A stretch of 20,096 nt of DNA from Chara braunii (GCA_003427395.1 BFEA01000054.1:1144113-1164208); one strand, 5' to 3'; shown: positions 1 to 9,546, counted from the stretch's first letter. A program made the numbers and translations. Notes: a model not told the origin generated them from the sequence alone.

Positions 1-38
1 GATAAAAATAAGAAAAAATAAAAAGAGAATTAAAATGA

Positions 39-400
39 GTGAGTGTGCTAGCACCTTTTCGACACCGCCATCTTTGCCGATTTTTAATTATGTTTTGGCA
101 TTGATTAATGCCCTGAAAATTTACAGGTATGTAATTTACATAATCAATAATTCATTAAAAAAGTTTCAAAAAAATTTAAATTCTTTTAGGCCCCAAAATA
201 AAGTGAAAACAAAAAGTTAAAAGTGAAAAAAAACAAAATAGTGAGTGGGCGAGGATGTTTTGACACTCCCATCTTTGACGATTTTTAATGTTTTTTTGGC
301 TTAGCAGAATGGTTCAAAATTTGTAGGCGTGTAGTCTACATCATAGAGAACTCACAAAAAAAAATTCAGAAAAACGAACTTATTTTTAGGCCCCGAAATT
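39..400. repeat. Two tandem copies of a ~200 bp AT-rich repeat
   Basis: Two diverged head-to-tail copies are visible. Both begin GTGAGTG (39 and 241), share CCATCTTTG then GATTTTTAAT, and both finish with TTTTAGGCCCC just before 200 and 400. The offset is 200-202 bp throughout. The intervening sequence is A-rich. A 61-codon open frame overlaps the first copy but is not shared by the second, so I do not call it a gene. No known family is recognised. This is probably the edge of a longer tandem array or the AT-rich end of an unrecognised transposon. Confidence 0.8.
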
Positions 401-409
401 GTTTTTGGT

Positions 410-500
410 GGGGGCCGAACCTGGAGGTGTTCGGCCCCCGAACAGTACCCCGAACGCCCGAACGTTCGGGGGCCAGCCTGGGGGCCCCCGAACATTTGGT
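410..500. repeat. GC-rich palindromic island
   Basis: An 11 bp perfect inverted repeat (GGGGGCCGAAC at 410-420 and GTTCGGCCCCC at 429-439, 8 nt loop) is followed by the palindrome CCCGAACGTTCGGG and then GGGGGCCCCC. All are built from the same GGGGCCGAAC word. The island sits between the AT-rich tandem repeat and a TATATATG microsatellite. It could form a cruciform or be a fragment of a GC-rich dispersed repeat. Open frames crossing it on both strands are by-products of the palindromes. Confidence 0.75.
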
Positions 501-510
501 CAGGTAACCC

Positions 511-559
511 TGTATATATGTATATATGTATATATGTATATATGTATATATGTATATAT
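511..559. repeat. (TATATATG)n microsatellite
   Basis: About six copies of an 8 bp unit TATATATG run without interruption. The following stretch, 560-773, contains no feature I can support. Confidence 0.95.
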
Positions 560-773
560 TAACAAATTTCGGTTGGGGGTGTGATCGAAATTCCGCACAA
601 CATTTGGGAAAATTTTGTCTTTTACACACCTATTCGTTTCAGATTCTTTCGTTTGTTATGGTCGAACAATGTCGATTCCCTACTTTTATACTATAAAAAC
701 AAGATAAAAAAACCCAACCATCCACGGATCCCAGTACATTGAGAAATGTATATATATATATGAAACTCCAACA

Positions 774-927
774 AAACAGTTTGTCACAACCCCTCATTTG
801 TTGTCCTCTTCTCTCTCTCTGCCTACGGTTTACCGGGCAGTTATGTTTGTGACGATATGACTGTCCGGTAAACCGTAGGCAGAGAGGGACAAGAGGACAA
901 CAAACAAGGGACTGTGACAAACTGTTT
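774..927. mobile_element. Fold-back MITE, 154 bp
   Basis: The sequence is an almost complete inverted repeat. The outer ends AAACAGTTTGTCACA and TGTGACAAACTGTTT match perfectly. The arms continue through TTTGTTGTCCTCTT and GCCTACGGTTTACCGG, with a few mismatches, down to a short central loop near 848-857. It is flanked on both sides by TA-rich simple sequence, so a TA target duplication would be consistent but cannot be singled out. There is no coding capacity. It is best read as a miniature inverted-repeat element whose transposase is elsewhere. It is not obviously related to the transposase remnant downstream. Confidence 0.85.
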
Positions 928-936
928 CGTAGTGGT

Positions 937-987
937 GTATATATATCTATATCTATATCTATATATCTATCTATCTATCTATATATA
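937..987. repeat. (TATATC)/(ATCT) microsatellite
   Basis: A compound simple repeat changes from TATATC units to ATCT units and back to TATATA. It directly follows the MITE. Confidence 0.9.
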
Positions 988-1092
988 GGTCCTGTTGATT
1001 TATTTATTTTTATTTTCATTTGTGAAGGATTTTATAATGAAATCCGGGAAGTTGATTGATTCGGCCAACTCAAACCAAATTACTCGAAAAAA

Positions 1093-1140
1093 TATATGCA
1101 TATATATATGTGTGTATGTGTGTGTGTATATATATATACA
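1093..1140. repeat. TA/TG compound microsatellite
   Basis: Alternating TATATA and TGTG tracts. The stretch 988-1092 before it shows nothing else. Confidence 0.9.
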
Positions 1141-1203
1141 TCACCATGTTCCTGACTTTGCGCTTTTCTGACGGTCGTATGTGTACAGACTTTGACATTT
1201 GAA

Positions 1204-3700
1204 ATGCCAAAGACTACCCGAGACGCCTCCCGTGCTCGAGCCACGACAACCGCGGCTTCTCCGCAGGGGGCAACCGGTGATGGTCGCAATGTCGCTAAAT
1301 CTCCATGTGGTGCGCAGGGGTAGTTGGGAGGGTTACCGTACAGTGGTCACGAGGAAGTCCTTCTGGGGAAAAGGCGTCGTGTTGACATATCGTCGAACAC
1401 AGGCCACATCCGTGAAACGGGGAACATCTATTGTTCGCCTTTGTCGAGTTTGTTGGGGTCTTCCTCGCTCGGTGTGCGCGCGGTTCGTAATCCTTCCGTG
1501 CATGGCAGTGTGCTTAGTGCTCCATTGCTGTCGTCCCCTTTCCTCCCTAGACGACTGGACTACGGGGTGACCGTCCCTATGGCTCCAATTTGGACACATT
1601 CGGCGAGCCCAACATGTCCAACTGCTGGTGCTGCCATTCTGGGACGACGTGGCGATGCAGACTCTATGCATATTTCGCAGCCACGAGTCGTTGGTACGTC
1701 GGCCATTTTAGAAAGGCAGTTGCCTCCCTGTGCCTCTACCGCGCGTCGTCCGACCCCTTCCACAAACAATGTTGATTGCGCACCGCTCGCTGGTGGTACG
1801 CCATCCTCGGCCTCGTCAAAGATTGTTCGAGTGAGTGTGAAGGACGAATGTCGGAGGAGGTTATATGCGCTCCGCGATGCTATGTTCGGTGTGAGTGACA
1901 ACCGTGGACCCGTCAGCGACGTTGTGGATCGTCTCATCTATTGGTCGTTGCCAGCTATACGGGCCGAGTTGGGCGGCACCATAGTTGTTGCAATCTCTGC
2001 GACATTGCCGTCACGAGTGTGTGGACCGGATTTTCGGTTGGGATATGTGTTGTGTGATTCAAGTGGTGAATGCCCTGATGGGGGCGATGATGCTTCTGGG
2101 AGCGGTGCGTGTGGGGAATCGCAGGACAGGTCGCAAAGCTCGTTCCCGTGGTCAGGTCGTGGTTCACCACGTAGTGAGAGAGGGCGTAATCGGCCCAGCA
2201 GTGCAGGTCGCTCCACTGCCATGCCTGCATACCCGCAGACGTGGTCAGATTGTTGGGACAGTGTGTTGCAGTTTGGTCCCGGCCCTGACCGCGACTATGT
2301 TGAGGAGGCGATGGGATTGTGGGTTGGATCGAAAGTGGCGGATATTGCCCTCCTCGAACCAGTAAAGTTGCTTCGATTGTTAGGATTGTTTCATTTGTAT
2401 TGCCTGTGGCATGGTGACGCGTGTCGTGTTCACGTGGAATCCATATCATATCCTGTCGAGTTGTGTCGGGTGAATCTTGTTTATGATCGCCGATGCAAAT
2501 GGACGTGGCACTCAACACTTGTGACAACAAATGTGTACTCATCTCGATTGCAATAACAAATTGAACTGTATCATGCGACGGTTACCACGGGATTGACGTA
2601 CACACTCCTTAACAACTTTTGTGTTGCGTTAGGGATGTGCTCGGTGCACAAGCCCACGTTCTACAAGTTTATGCGTATGGAGGTTGATGTGGCAGAGGGG
2701 TGAAATTCAAAGGTTTACAGGCAAGGACTACGATATTGCGACTGGCAATAGATACAGTGATGCGTCATGGGGAGCCAGTCACACTGATGGTTGACGGTTG
2801 GTTCGACTCTGCCAGATATGTGCAACATTGCACTCTCACCGCCATCGAGTACGAGACTCGCCTTGTCGTGGGTGTACACACGCTCCGTCCCAAAACGAAG
2901 GGCAAGACGTCAAATGCACTCAAGGCGCCGACCGTCGTGCGACTTTTGCGAGGTCTGCTCGAAAGGGGGCTGAAGATCAGGTAAGTCGTCTCCGATGATT
3001 GTGTGGCATTGGGGCCGCAATTGCGAGCTATGAATATTGAGTGGCAGAAAGATTGCCACCACAAAATAAAGAATATTCGCAAGCACTTCAGAAATATGTT
3101 GAAGCTAAAGGTTACGAACAAAGTAAGTAACCCGCATCAGTGCGTGTCAGAGTCACAGTTCATGCACTTCACAAAGAAGGAGTTGATGGATGCTGTGAAT
3201 GTCTGATTCGGACCCGGTACTCTGATGTTGAAGGAAAAACGGTTGAAGAAGTCATAATTCGTCGCAGTTGTGATGCAGAAGATGTACCCGTACAGTTCGA
3301 TGACGAACGACCAACAGTTGACTGTTGATCCTGACGGTGTGACAAAGTTCCATGCGCACGAGGTTGGGTTGTGGTTCCTCTGCGCTTGTGAACTCTGCAG
3401 GGACGAGGGTGGAGATGCTGACGGTTTGCACCAAGATATCATGATGATCGCCCATTATTGGGTTGACGATCATTTAAAGTGTGTCAGCGAAAGGCAACTT
3501 TTGTGCGAGAAGGCAGGTGGACCAGAACGATTGTCGTTGTATTGTTGCGTGGACGACGTGTACGAAGTCATAATGCATGTTATGGGGAAACAATGCAACA
3601 AGAACATCACCTCGTACTACACCGCGTTTCGTCATACATCGACGATTGAAACTTTTCAAAGCACCATTATCTTCTCACAATTTCATCTCACACTACCTAC
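1204..3700 (+). pseudogene. Decayed DDE-type DNA transposase
   Basis: A coherent protein can be followed across two frames. It starts at an ATG at 1204, meets TAG at 1321, then runs open for 410 codons to TAA at 2554 and continues in frame to a one-base frameshift near 2700. After that one frame continues past TAA 2982, TGA 3204 and TAA 3255 to about 3700. The N-terminal ~200 residues are Ser/Pro/Arg-rich and unrecognised. The C-terminal half looks like an RNase H-fold transposase: VDGWFDS (Asp codon 2793-2795), then VVSDD (about 2988-2999), then DCHHKIKNIRKHF, then HTSTIETFQS (Glu codon 3648-3650), a plausible D-D-E set. WQKDCHHKIKN resembles the 'DxWHxxKN' motif seen in several eukaryotic transposase families. 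I cannot assign the superfamily firmly. The pyrimidine-rich stretch ending TTGTAG at about 3722 may be an intron 3' end, in which case coding extends to about 3870. I see no terminal inverted repeats. Confidence 0.7.
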
Positions 3701-3875
3701 CTACCATACTCCTAATTGTAGGCATACGAGGAACCCCGTAGCAGCCAGAACCGTGTTCATGAGAGAACATGCAGGGGATGCTCCCGACCTGCAGGTGGGG
3801 ATACCGGCTAGGGGACAACCGGTATCAATGCGAAGGCGGGCGGTAAAGTTTTTTATAAATTGGCTTATAAAATAG

Positions 3876-4172
3876 AACAAGGGAGGGGTTGTAATCAGTC
3901 ATTGGTCATTGTGGATGAGTGGACGGGCAAGGGTGGAGCATCACTTCGCAGCGAACGAGATTCCGGGTGCCTTGGAACGACAGAGCGAGATTCCGCCTGC
4001 TTCCGAACAGGTGGCCCAGGGCGACAGATGGAGCAGTGGGCTTGGCGTGCAGGCCTAACTGAAAGGTAAGCGCCTGCGATTAGCATTTTCGTTCGCCCTG
4101 GTCCACCTCCTTTACTGAACCTTTTTTTCCCGGACCCATTTTACTCAAAATGCAACCTTAAAAAAAAAGGGG
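3876..4172. other. Spacer between transposase and LINE remnants
   Basis: Nothing recognisable lies here. It contains a short duplicated phrase (GCGAACGAGATTCCG and GAGCGAGATTCCG, 3950-3998) and an A9 run at 4159-4167. Short open frames on both strands overlap each other and show no motif. Confidence 0.5.
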
Positions 4173-6169
4173 ATGATTGGGGCTAGGGGAGCGCTGTGGG
4201 ATCGATGTATCTTGGCAGACTTTATGGCCGCTTCTCTCTCAAACCACCATCCGATGTTTATCGATGTAATAACTAGGGACCTGGTTCAAAAAGCAAGACC
4301 ACCTTTTAGACTCAACACCAATAATCTAAAAGATAAAAGCATCCCCGAATCAGTCAACACGCAAATGGTGGGGTGGCAAAAGGCCAGAGATTTGTTCTCT
4401 TCAGAAGAGTCATGGGCGGAGGTGGGGCTAGGTATTGTCAGGGAAGCTCTTATGATTTTCTCAAGGAGGAAGGCGGCTAATCGTAAGTGGAAGGAGATAA
4501 AGAACCGCCATTTGATTGAAGAGGCAGAATCAAATATGGGTACAAACCCCTTCTCAAACCGTTTTTGGTCAGAAAAAAGAAAGTCGGCCCTTTGCTCATT
4601 GAAAGCCTTGAAAGTACAGTGACAGGCCGAATGGTTAGAGTGGCTAAGACTACGGGGTATAGTTTGGTCCGATAGGATGACAAAACTCACATTTAGATCC
4701 TTAATACTGAGACAAGCAAAACCGATCATTAGAGAGTTAACACACCCTTTTGACCTTGTAAAATCTTCCACCTCAGACCCACAAGAGATGTGCTCCTATG
4801 CGTTGGCATACTTTAGAGACATCGTCTCCTCTAGGAGACCCTTCGACAGATTTGATACAGATCTTTCCCTTTCCTCCACCTCTTGGAACAGATCTAAGGC
4901 AAGCATCTCCCCCTCCTCAAGAGCCTTAATGGACCCCCCCCTCAAAGAGAAAGAACTAACGGTTGCCATCAAACAAATGGTATTGGGCAAATGTCCCGGA
5001 GTAGATGGTATGCCGGTAGAACTGTTCCTTGTGTGTGGGAAGGGTTTGCCCATTTCTATGCCAAATATATAATTTTGCTTTCATTACAGGATCACTCCCT
5101 CCCAACTTGGTGAAGGGTGTCATCTCACTACTCTACAAAAAAAGCGATAAACAGGAGGTCTGAAACTACTGCCCAATACCCGTACTTAACTTGGCATATA
5201 AGATCCTAGCAAAAACACTCGCAATCCGACTATCAAAGGAACTCCCTCAACCGGTGGGCTGGGAACAGGGAGCCTTTGTCAAAGGACGCTCAATCTTTGA
5301 AAATATCTTAACAACTGTGCAAGCGTTTGAGGTAGTAGGGGTAGAGAAGAGAGAAGTTGCGGTCCTCCTACTCGATATGGAAAGAACATATGACAAAGTG
5401 GGTGGGGTCTTTGTCTCCACTACCTTGGCCAATATAAGCTTTGGTTTAGGATTTGCAAAACGAGTCCATGCCATGTACGCCAACGCCTCTTCATCAGTCA
5501 TGGTGAAAGGACACCTCTCAGTCAACTTTCAGTTGACTCGCTCTCTACGACAAGGGTGCCCCCTTGACCCCTTGCTGTTTGTCCTACAACTCGAAGTATT
5601 ATTAGATAACATTAAATTTAATGAAAACATAGTAGGATTGAACCTGGGCCCCTGCCTTCACTGGAAGGTGGGAGCCATCGTGGACGATCTGATGATAGCT
5701 TATGATAACTCTCTCTCTTCGTTTGAAGAACTTAAACTAGTATTAGATGAATATTATACTCTATCAGAGACTTCAATCAATTGGTATAAATCAGTCTCCT
5801 TCCTCCCGTCTACGTATGAGTTGAAAGTGGACTGTTGACTAAAACAAATTCCAACAGAAAACTCAGAAAGATTCTTGGGCATTCAGGTGTCACTTTCAGA
5901 CTGTGCTCGGACCCAAGACCAACTACTTGTTGACAGGGTAATTGCAAGGATATATGGTTGGCGAAGGAACCACAAACTCTCCCTATTCGGCAGGGCTTTG
6001 ATATTATCGACATCAGACTTTTTAGTGCTTTGGTTCCCTCTATCTATCTGCTTATTAGGTGAAGAAGCATATCATAGGATTCGCAGAGAGGCAACCAGAT
6101 ACTTGTGGAAACCGTCAGCAGAGGAGGACCAAAGCTTCATTCCCAAAGTGGCTTGGGATGTGATCACGC
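4173..6169 (+). pseudogene. Decayed, truncated LINE (endonuclease tail + reverse transcriptase)
   Basis: This is a non-LTR retrotransposon ORF2 remnant, which would encode the protein for target-primed reverse transcription. The first residues match the end of an APE-type endonuclease (SLSNHHPMF, near 4237-4257). The RT part shows GKCPGVDGMPVELF (about 4987-5028), VKGVISLLYKKSDKQEV, LAYKILAKTLAIRL, GAFVKGRSIFENI, LDMERTYDKV (motif A Asp at 5374-5376), RQGCPLDPLLFVL and IVDDLMI (catalytic Asp pair at 5683-5688), then RFLGIQVS and the post-RT region. It is broken by in-frame TGA codons at 4620, 5161 and 5836 and by frameshifts near 5035 and 5110. Most of the endonuclease, ORF1, the C-terminal end and the poly(A) tail are missing. 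Similarity stops at AWDVITL, right where the long direct repeat starts, so the 3' loss looks like interruption by insertion. Confidence 0.9.
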
Positions 6170-7315
6170 TGTCGACGTGAATACCCTTACAAGGGTATCC
6201 GCCCTGGTTTTTGCAAGCGATAGAAAATAGTCTTGGTTTAAAGTTTAAGTATACCGCGCCAGGCGCGGCCGCGTCTGTAATTTGGGTTGGCTGGATGGTT
6301 GATTAGAATAGAGAGTGTGTGGGCGCGCGGGTTTTTGAGGTGCGAGTGATCTTTTAAATTATTGATAATAAAAGGGTCGGCGTGTTCGCCGGCCAGTATT
6401 TTTGTTGTCTCCTGATTAAAATAGGGATTAGAGAGATTATGTCTCATTGACTAAGGTGCTCACATGCGACCCGTGCGTACGTATGGAGGACGACATCGGC
6501 GACAGGATGGCCGTTGAGGTGTTTTCAGTCGACCAGTGCGTTACGCAGAGTCCGGTTTATTTAGACGCCCGTCGGAGCTAAACCCACGCATGGGCAAAGC
6601 CCTATAGGTTATGGCATTGGGTTGACGCTATGAAGGTTCGGGAATTGAGGCCAGCAGGCGTTGGCGCGGCAACTGCAGCGGAGCGTCGCTGAAGGGACCA
6701 ATGGGGTCGAGGGCCGCCAGGGCTATCCCCCTCGGTTTTGTTCACGGGCGCAGCGGCGGGCCCGATCCGCGGGACTGACGAGGCGCCAGCAGCCCCGCTG
6801 TTCCCCAATATTATTCTTTACTTTTATTTTACTTCCCTCTTTTTGTTTTATTTATCGCGTCCTGTTCGGGGATGTGAGACGGCGGTGGGATCATAGGGGG
6901 TGTGTTGTATTCGTGGTGAGGCCTGAAGTGCAATTACAAACAGTTTTCGTGGCTGCGCCGGAGCCGCGCCCCGTTTTGCCTTGGGGCGCGGTGCAGTGGG
7001 GGTGTGGCAGGCCCCATGGGCTTAGTTCGATAAGCACACCCATGAACTGTTGGGGTGCAGGCCCGTGGGCCAGTCCTGGGTGATGGGATTTTGTGAGAAT
7101 GACCAGCTATCCCGGCCTTGTGCAGACTACGCAGGTTCCGAGGAGGGACCGCCTAGGCACCGGTAGGCCGCGGGGGATTGCCTCGATCGTGGTCCTTCGG
7201 GACATCCGTCAAAATTGGAACGATACAGATAAGACTAGCATGGCCCCTGCGCAAGGATAAAGCGCATGAATCGGGGCGGGGNCCGACGGCCAGACGCTTC
7301 TCTGATCCTTGACAC
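6170..7315. repeat. Long direct repeat, left copy (putative 5' LTR)
   Basis: It aligns end to end with 18948-20096. By hand I count roughly 70 differences, mostly transitions, so about 94% identity, with only 1-3 bp indels. It opens TGTC, and at the last aligned position lies GACA, giving a possible short terminal inversion TGTC...GACA (6170-7314). Internal landmarks are palindrome ATACCCTTACAAGGGTAT (6181-6198), palindrome CCGCGCC-A-GGCGCGG (6254-6268), a T-rich block (about 6812-6856), hairpin CCGCGCCCC/GGGGCGCGG (about 6965-6992) and the U6-like segment. Coding frames inside it (for example 6661-7083) are not preserved between copies. The true right boundary may lie a little beyond 7315. 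Confidence 0.9.
7191..7284 (+). ncRNA. U6 snRNA-like sequence in left repeat (diverged, likely non-functional as U6)
   Basis: It matches U6 over nearly its whole length: a 5' hairpin GGTCCTTCGGGACATCC, AAAATTGGAACGATACAGA, then TTAGC-like CTAGCATGGCCCCTGCGCAAGGAT. The catalytic AGC triad is kept. The ACAGAGA box, which pairs with the 5' splice site, reads ACAGATA, and the following AGATTAGC reads AGACTAGC. The 3' part is heavily altered and GC-enriched (AAAGCGCATGAATCGGGGCGGGG instead of a GACACGCATAAATCGAGAAATGG-type end). No T-run terminator follows and I see no plant-type upstream element or TATA box at the proper spacing. It is therefore best called a captured U6-derived module. One base (7282) is N. 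Confidence 0.85.
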
Positions 7316-7332
7316 TTACGTGCCGTCGGACC
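7280..7332 (+). other. 11 bp hairpin at the 3' edge of the U6-like module
   Basis: GGNCCGACGGC (7280-7290) is complementary to GCCGTCGGACC (7322-7332), with a 31 nt loop. The N corresponds to T in the right copy, which makes the stem perfect. The 3' arm lies beyond 7315, the last base that can be compared with the right copy, so this structure bears on where the repeat really ends. Confidence 0.7.
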
Positions 7333-7375
7333 AGCATTGCGCGGTATCCGGGGGTAGCCAAAATTGCCATTGATG

Positions 7376-7399
7376 TTTTTTTTTTTTTTTTTTTTTTTT
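7376..7399. repeat. T24 homopolymer
   Basis: A run of 24 T follows the left repeat by about 60 bp. It could be the poly(A) end of a minus-strand retroposed insertion, a Pol III-type terminator far downstream of the U6-like module, or simple slippage. Nothing to its right looks like a known SINE in minus orientation. Confidence 0.9.
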
Positions 7400-7478
7400 A
7401 CTGCGCGTGTCGGTCGAACCGGTGAGGGACAGCGCTACGGGAAAGCGGACTAGGCCTGCCCCAACGGAGGAAGGAAGA

Positions 7479-7829
7479 GTGAACCTGGACGCGGGCCGTG
7501 CCAGGTGCTTGGAAAGCGAACGTAGCCATGGCGGAGCTCGGCAGGAGCATTGCGGAGCAGGGAGAGGAGTTCCCGCCCGATCCGTGATGAAATCGGGCGA
7601 AACAAGAGTCGAGGCAGGGGTTTCTGGCTATGGCGAGCTTGATCATGTGGCTGGAAGGGCATGGGAATTAGCAAATCGCGAGTTAGTTGAAGGAGGGGAA
7701 ACGCGGGAGATGGTAGAGAGGTGAGTAGTGTTCAGTAAGCCAGGGCATAGTGAGGGAGATCGCAGATGAGGGGGGAATCTGAAGTGGGGTGAACCTGGAC
7801 GCAGGCTAGTGCAGGGTGCATTCGGAAAG
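7479..7829. repeat. Dispersed direct repeat pair, ~40 bp, 310 bp apart
   Basis: GTGAACCTGGACGC...GTGC(C)AGGTGC...GGAAAG at 7479-7516 recurs at 7789-7829 with small changes. A weaker third match may lie near 7983-8022. A perfect 8 bp hairpin CGCCCGAT/ATCGGGCG (7574-7599) lies between them. The region is purine-rich and GC-rich. Open frames here (for example 7407-7724) show no motif. Confidence 0.65.
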
Positions 7830-9546
7830 AGAGAGGGGGAGAGGGCTCACCTGACCAACTGGGGTTTGATCACATAGCACAGCGACGGGCGCTAGCAAGG
7901 TGACGTGGGATGGGGCAGAAGCAGCGGGTGGAAGGCTGGTGAGGCGCATACAAGGGGGCGAGCGAAGAAGTGGTAGAGGGAATGGACCCGGGCGCGTTTC
8001 CTCGCCGGGTTCATTTGGAAGGAACGACAGTGGCAGGCGAGGGGCTGGGCGCAGCAGGAGGTAGGGAGTTCGCTCCATAGCGGGCCGAACCGAGTGGGGG
8101 AAGAACGTGAGTAGGGGTTATTGGACTAGGCGAGCACGATCCTGAAGTCGGCTTGGTTAGAAAGTTAGTAGAATAATGGTAAGTAGGAAAAAGGTGTGCG
8201 AGGAGAGTGGGTATGGCGGGGTGAAAACGGCTAACCCACTCGATACTTATAAAAAATGAGTGAACTAATGCTATAGGTAAGGGTTTTAGTGGTGGGCAAA
8301 TTCGTGGGTAAGGTTACGTTAGAGGGAAAGTTAGCAAAATGGGAGTTAGTAAGAAAGTCCAGTGCGTGGGGGATATGGCGGGAGAAAGGGTGAAGTTTAA
8401 GATTTTGGTCACTTTGTGACCAATTTTTGTGATTAAAAATGTTAAACTAAGTTTTTGTCGAGCGGATGAGATGGCGAGCTTGGGGTTGGCGTTGGATTGG
8501 CAGAATAAGGAAAGAAAATGACCTTGTGATTTTTGGATGTATCTGTCCACTTAGTAGCGGAAGATTCATCCTCATTTTACACCTACCGTAAAGGAAAAAG
8601 GGAAGGGGGACTGCTTACCTATACTGCCTCGCTGCATGGCCTGAGCTTCCCCTCTGGGAGATCGGGGCCATCTTTGCGTCTGCAGGATGGTCGTTGCCTC
8701 CAGGTGGTCGCAGTCAATTGCGGGCAGCTGTCCTGGGCCGCTGTTGCTTGTATATAGCTGAGCATCGTCGGGCACCGTTGCATGTGCAGCGCCTCACGGT
8801 GCCCTCATTAAGCGGCCAACGGAGGAACGTATCTCCACGGTCTAGTGGAAGACTCATTCCAAGTTCGCTCATCTTAGTGATTGAGGAGCGTGGAGACAGC
8901 AGAGAGGGGCGACAATCGGTCTGGGTTTTGACTAGTGCATGTAGCAGTTGCGTACTACTGTGGTGATTAGCTGCTACGCCCGGTTGTGGTGCGCATGACA
9001 CAGTGCCAAGGTTTGGCTACAGTCTGCGCCCACCTCGGATGGAAGGGTCGGGGAGTATTCAATTTGAGTGCGGTCTCTCTAAGCTACGGAATGACAGGTT
9101 AGTCATCAGAGTTAACACTATAACGTCAGGAGTATAACTGAGACTTGAGAGGTGGCCGCGCCCTGCAAACAGGGTGTGTACTGCCAAGATTCGTAAGTTT
9201 AGGGAAGTGATTAAACTGTGAGGAAGAGGCGCGTTGCTGTGTATTTCTTGGGTTGCACTCTGCGGCGCATTCAGGCTGGCTGTTGCGGGGCACTGCTGCT
9301 GCGTGTGGACTGTTATTGATAGTTACTGCATATTGCTGCATTTGAACTATTACAGGCTGCTAGGCGACTGCGATTGGGCTGAGAAGAAGTGTTGAGGTCG
9401 GGGAGGTGACTAGACTGGACGAGTAGGGGGTCAGTGCTGCGACTTGGACGTTCGTCATGCCAGCCTGTGTCGGCAATTGACTTCCGGTTGGCTGAGCTTG
9501 TACATCGTTTGGCCGCCATTGCGGGGCCCTCTGGCGCATCAAGGTA
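7830..9546. other. Non-coding interior, no gene seen
   Basis: Purine-rich GC-rich sequence to about 8240, then mixed. It contains hairpin ACCCGG/CCGGGT near 7986-8008 and hairpin TTGGTCAC-TTT-GTGACCAA (8405-8423, 8 bp perfect). Short open frames on both strands are below 100 codons and mutually overlapping, with no recognisable domain. Confidence 0.6.

Noticed and set aside
639-920. 93-codon minus-strand frame
   Set aside because: It lies across the fold-back MITE; its apparent protein is a by-product of the inverted repeat.
1324-2556. 410-codon frame as an intact stand-alone gene
   Set aside because: The same frame continues sensibly past its stop at 2554 to about 2700 and then, after a frameshift, into transposase motifs. 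It is better read as the N-terminal part of one broken transposase.
2979-2988. Splice donor CAG-GTAAGT at 2980
   Set aside because: Reading straight through the TAA keeps the transposase motif order (VVSDD follows at once), so a nonsense change is simpler than an intron. It is kept only as a point to check.
6661-7083. 140-codon frame in the left repeat
   Set aside because: The homologous frame in the right repeat is disrupted differently, so there is no sign of protein constraint.
7191-7284. Functional U6 snRNA gene
   Set aside because: The ACAGAGA box is altered, the 3' domain is rewritten, no T-run terminator follows and no upstream snRNA promoter elements are seen. Both copies share these defects.
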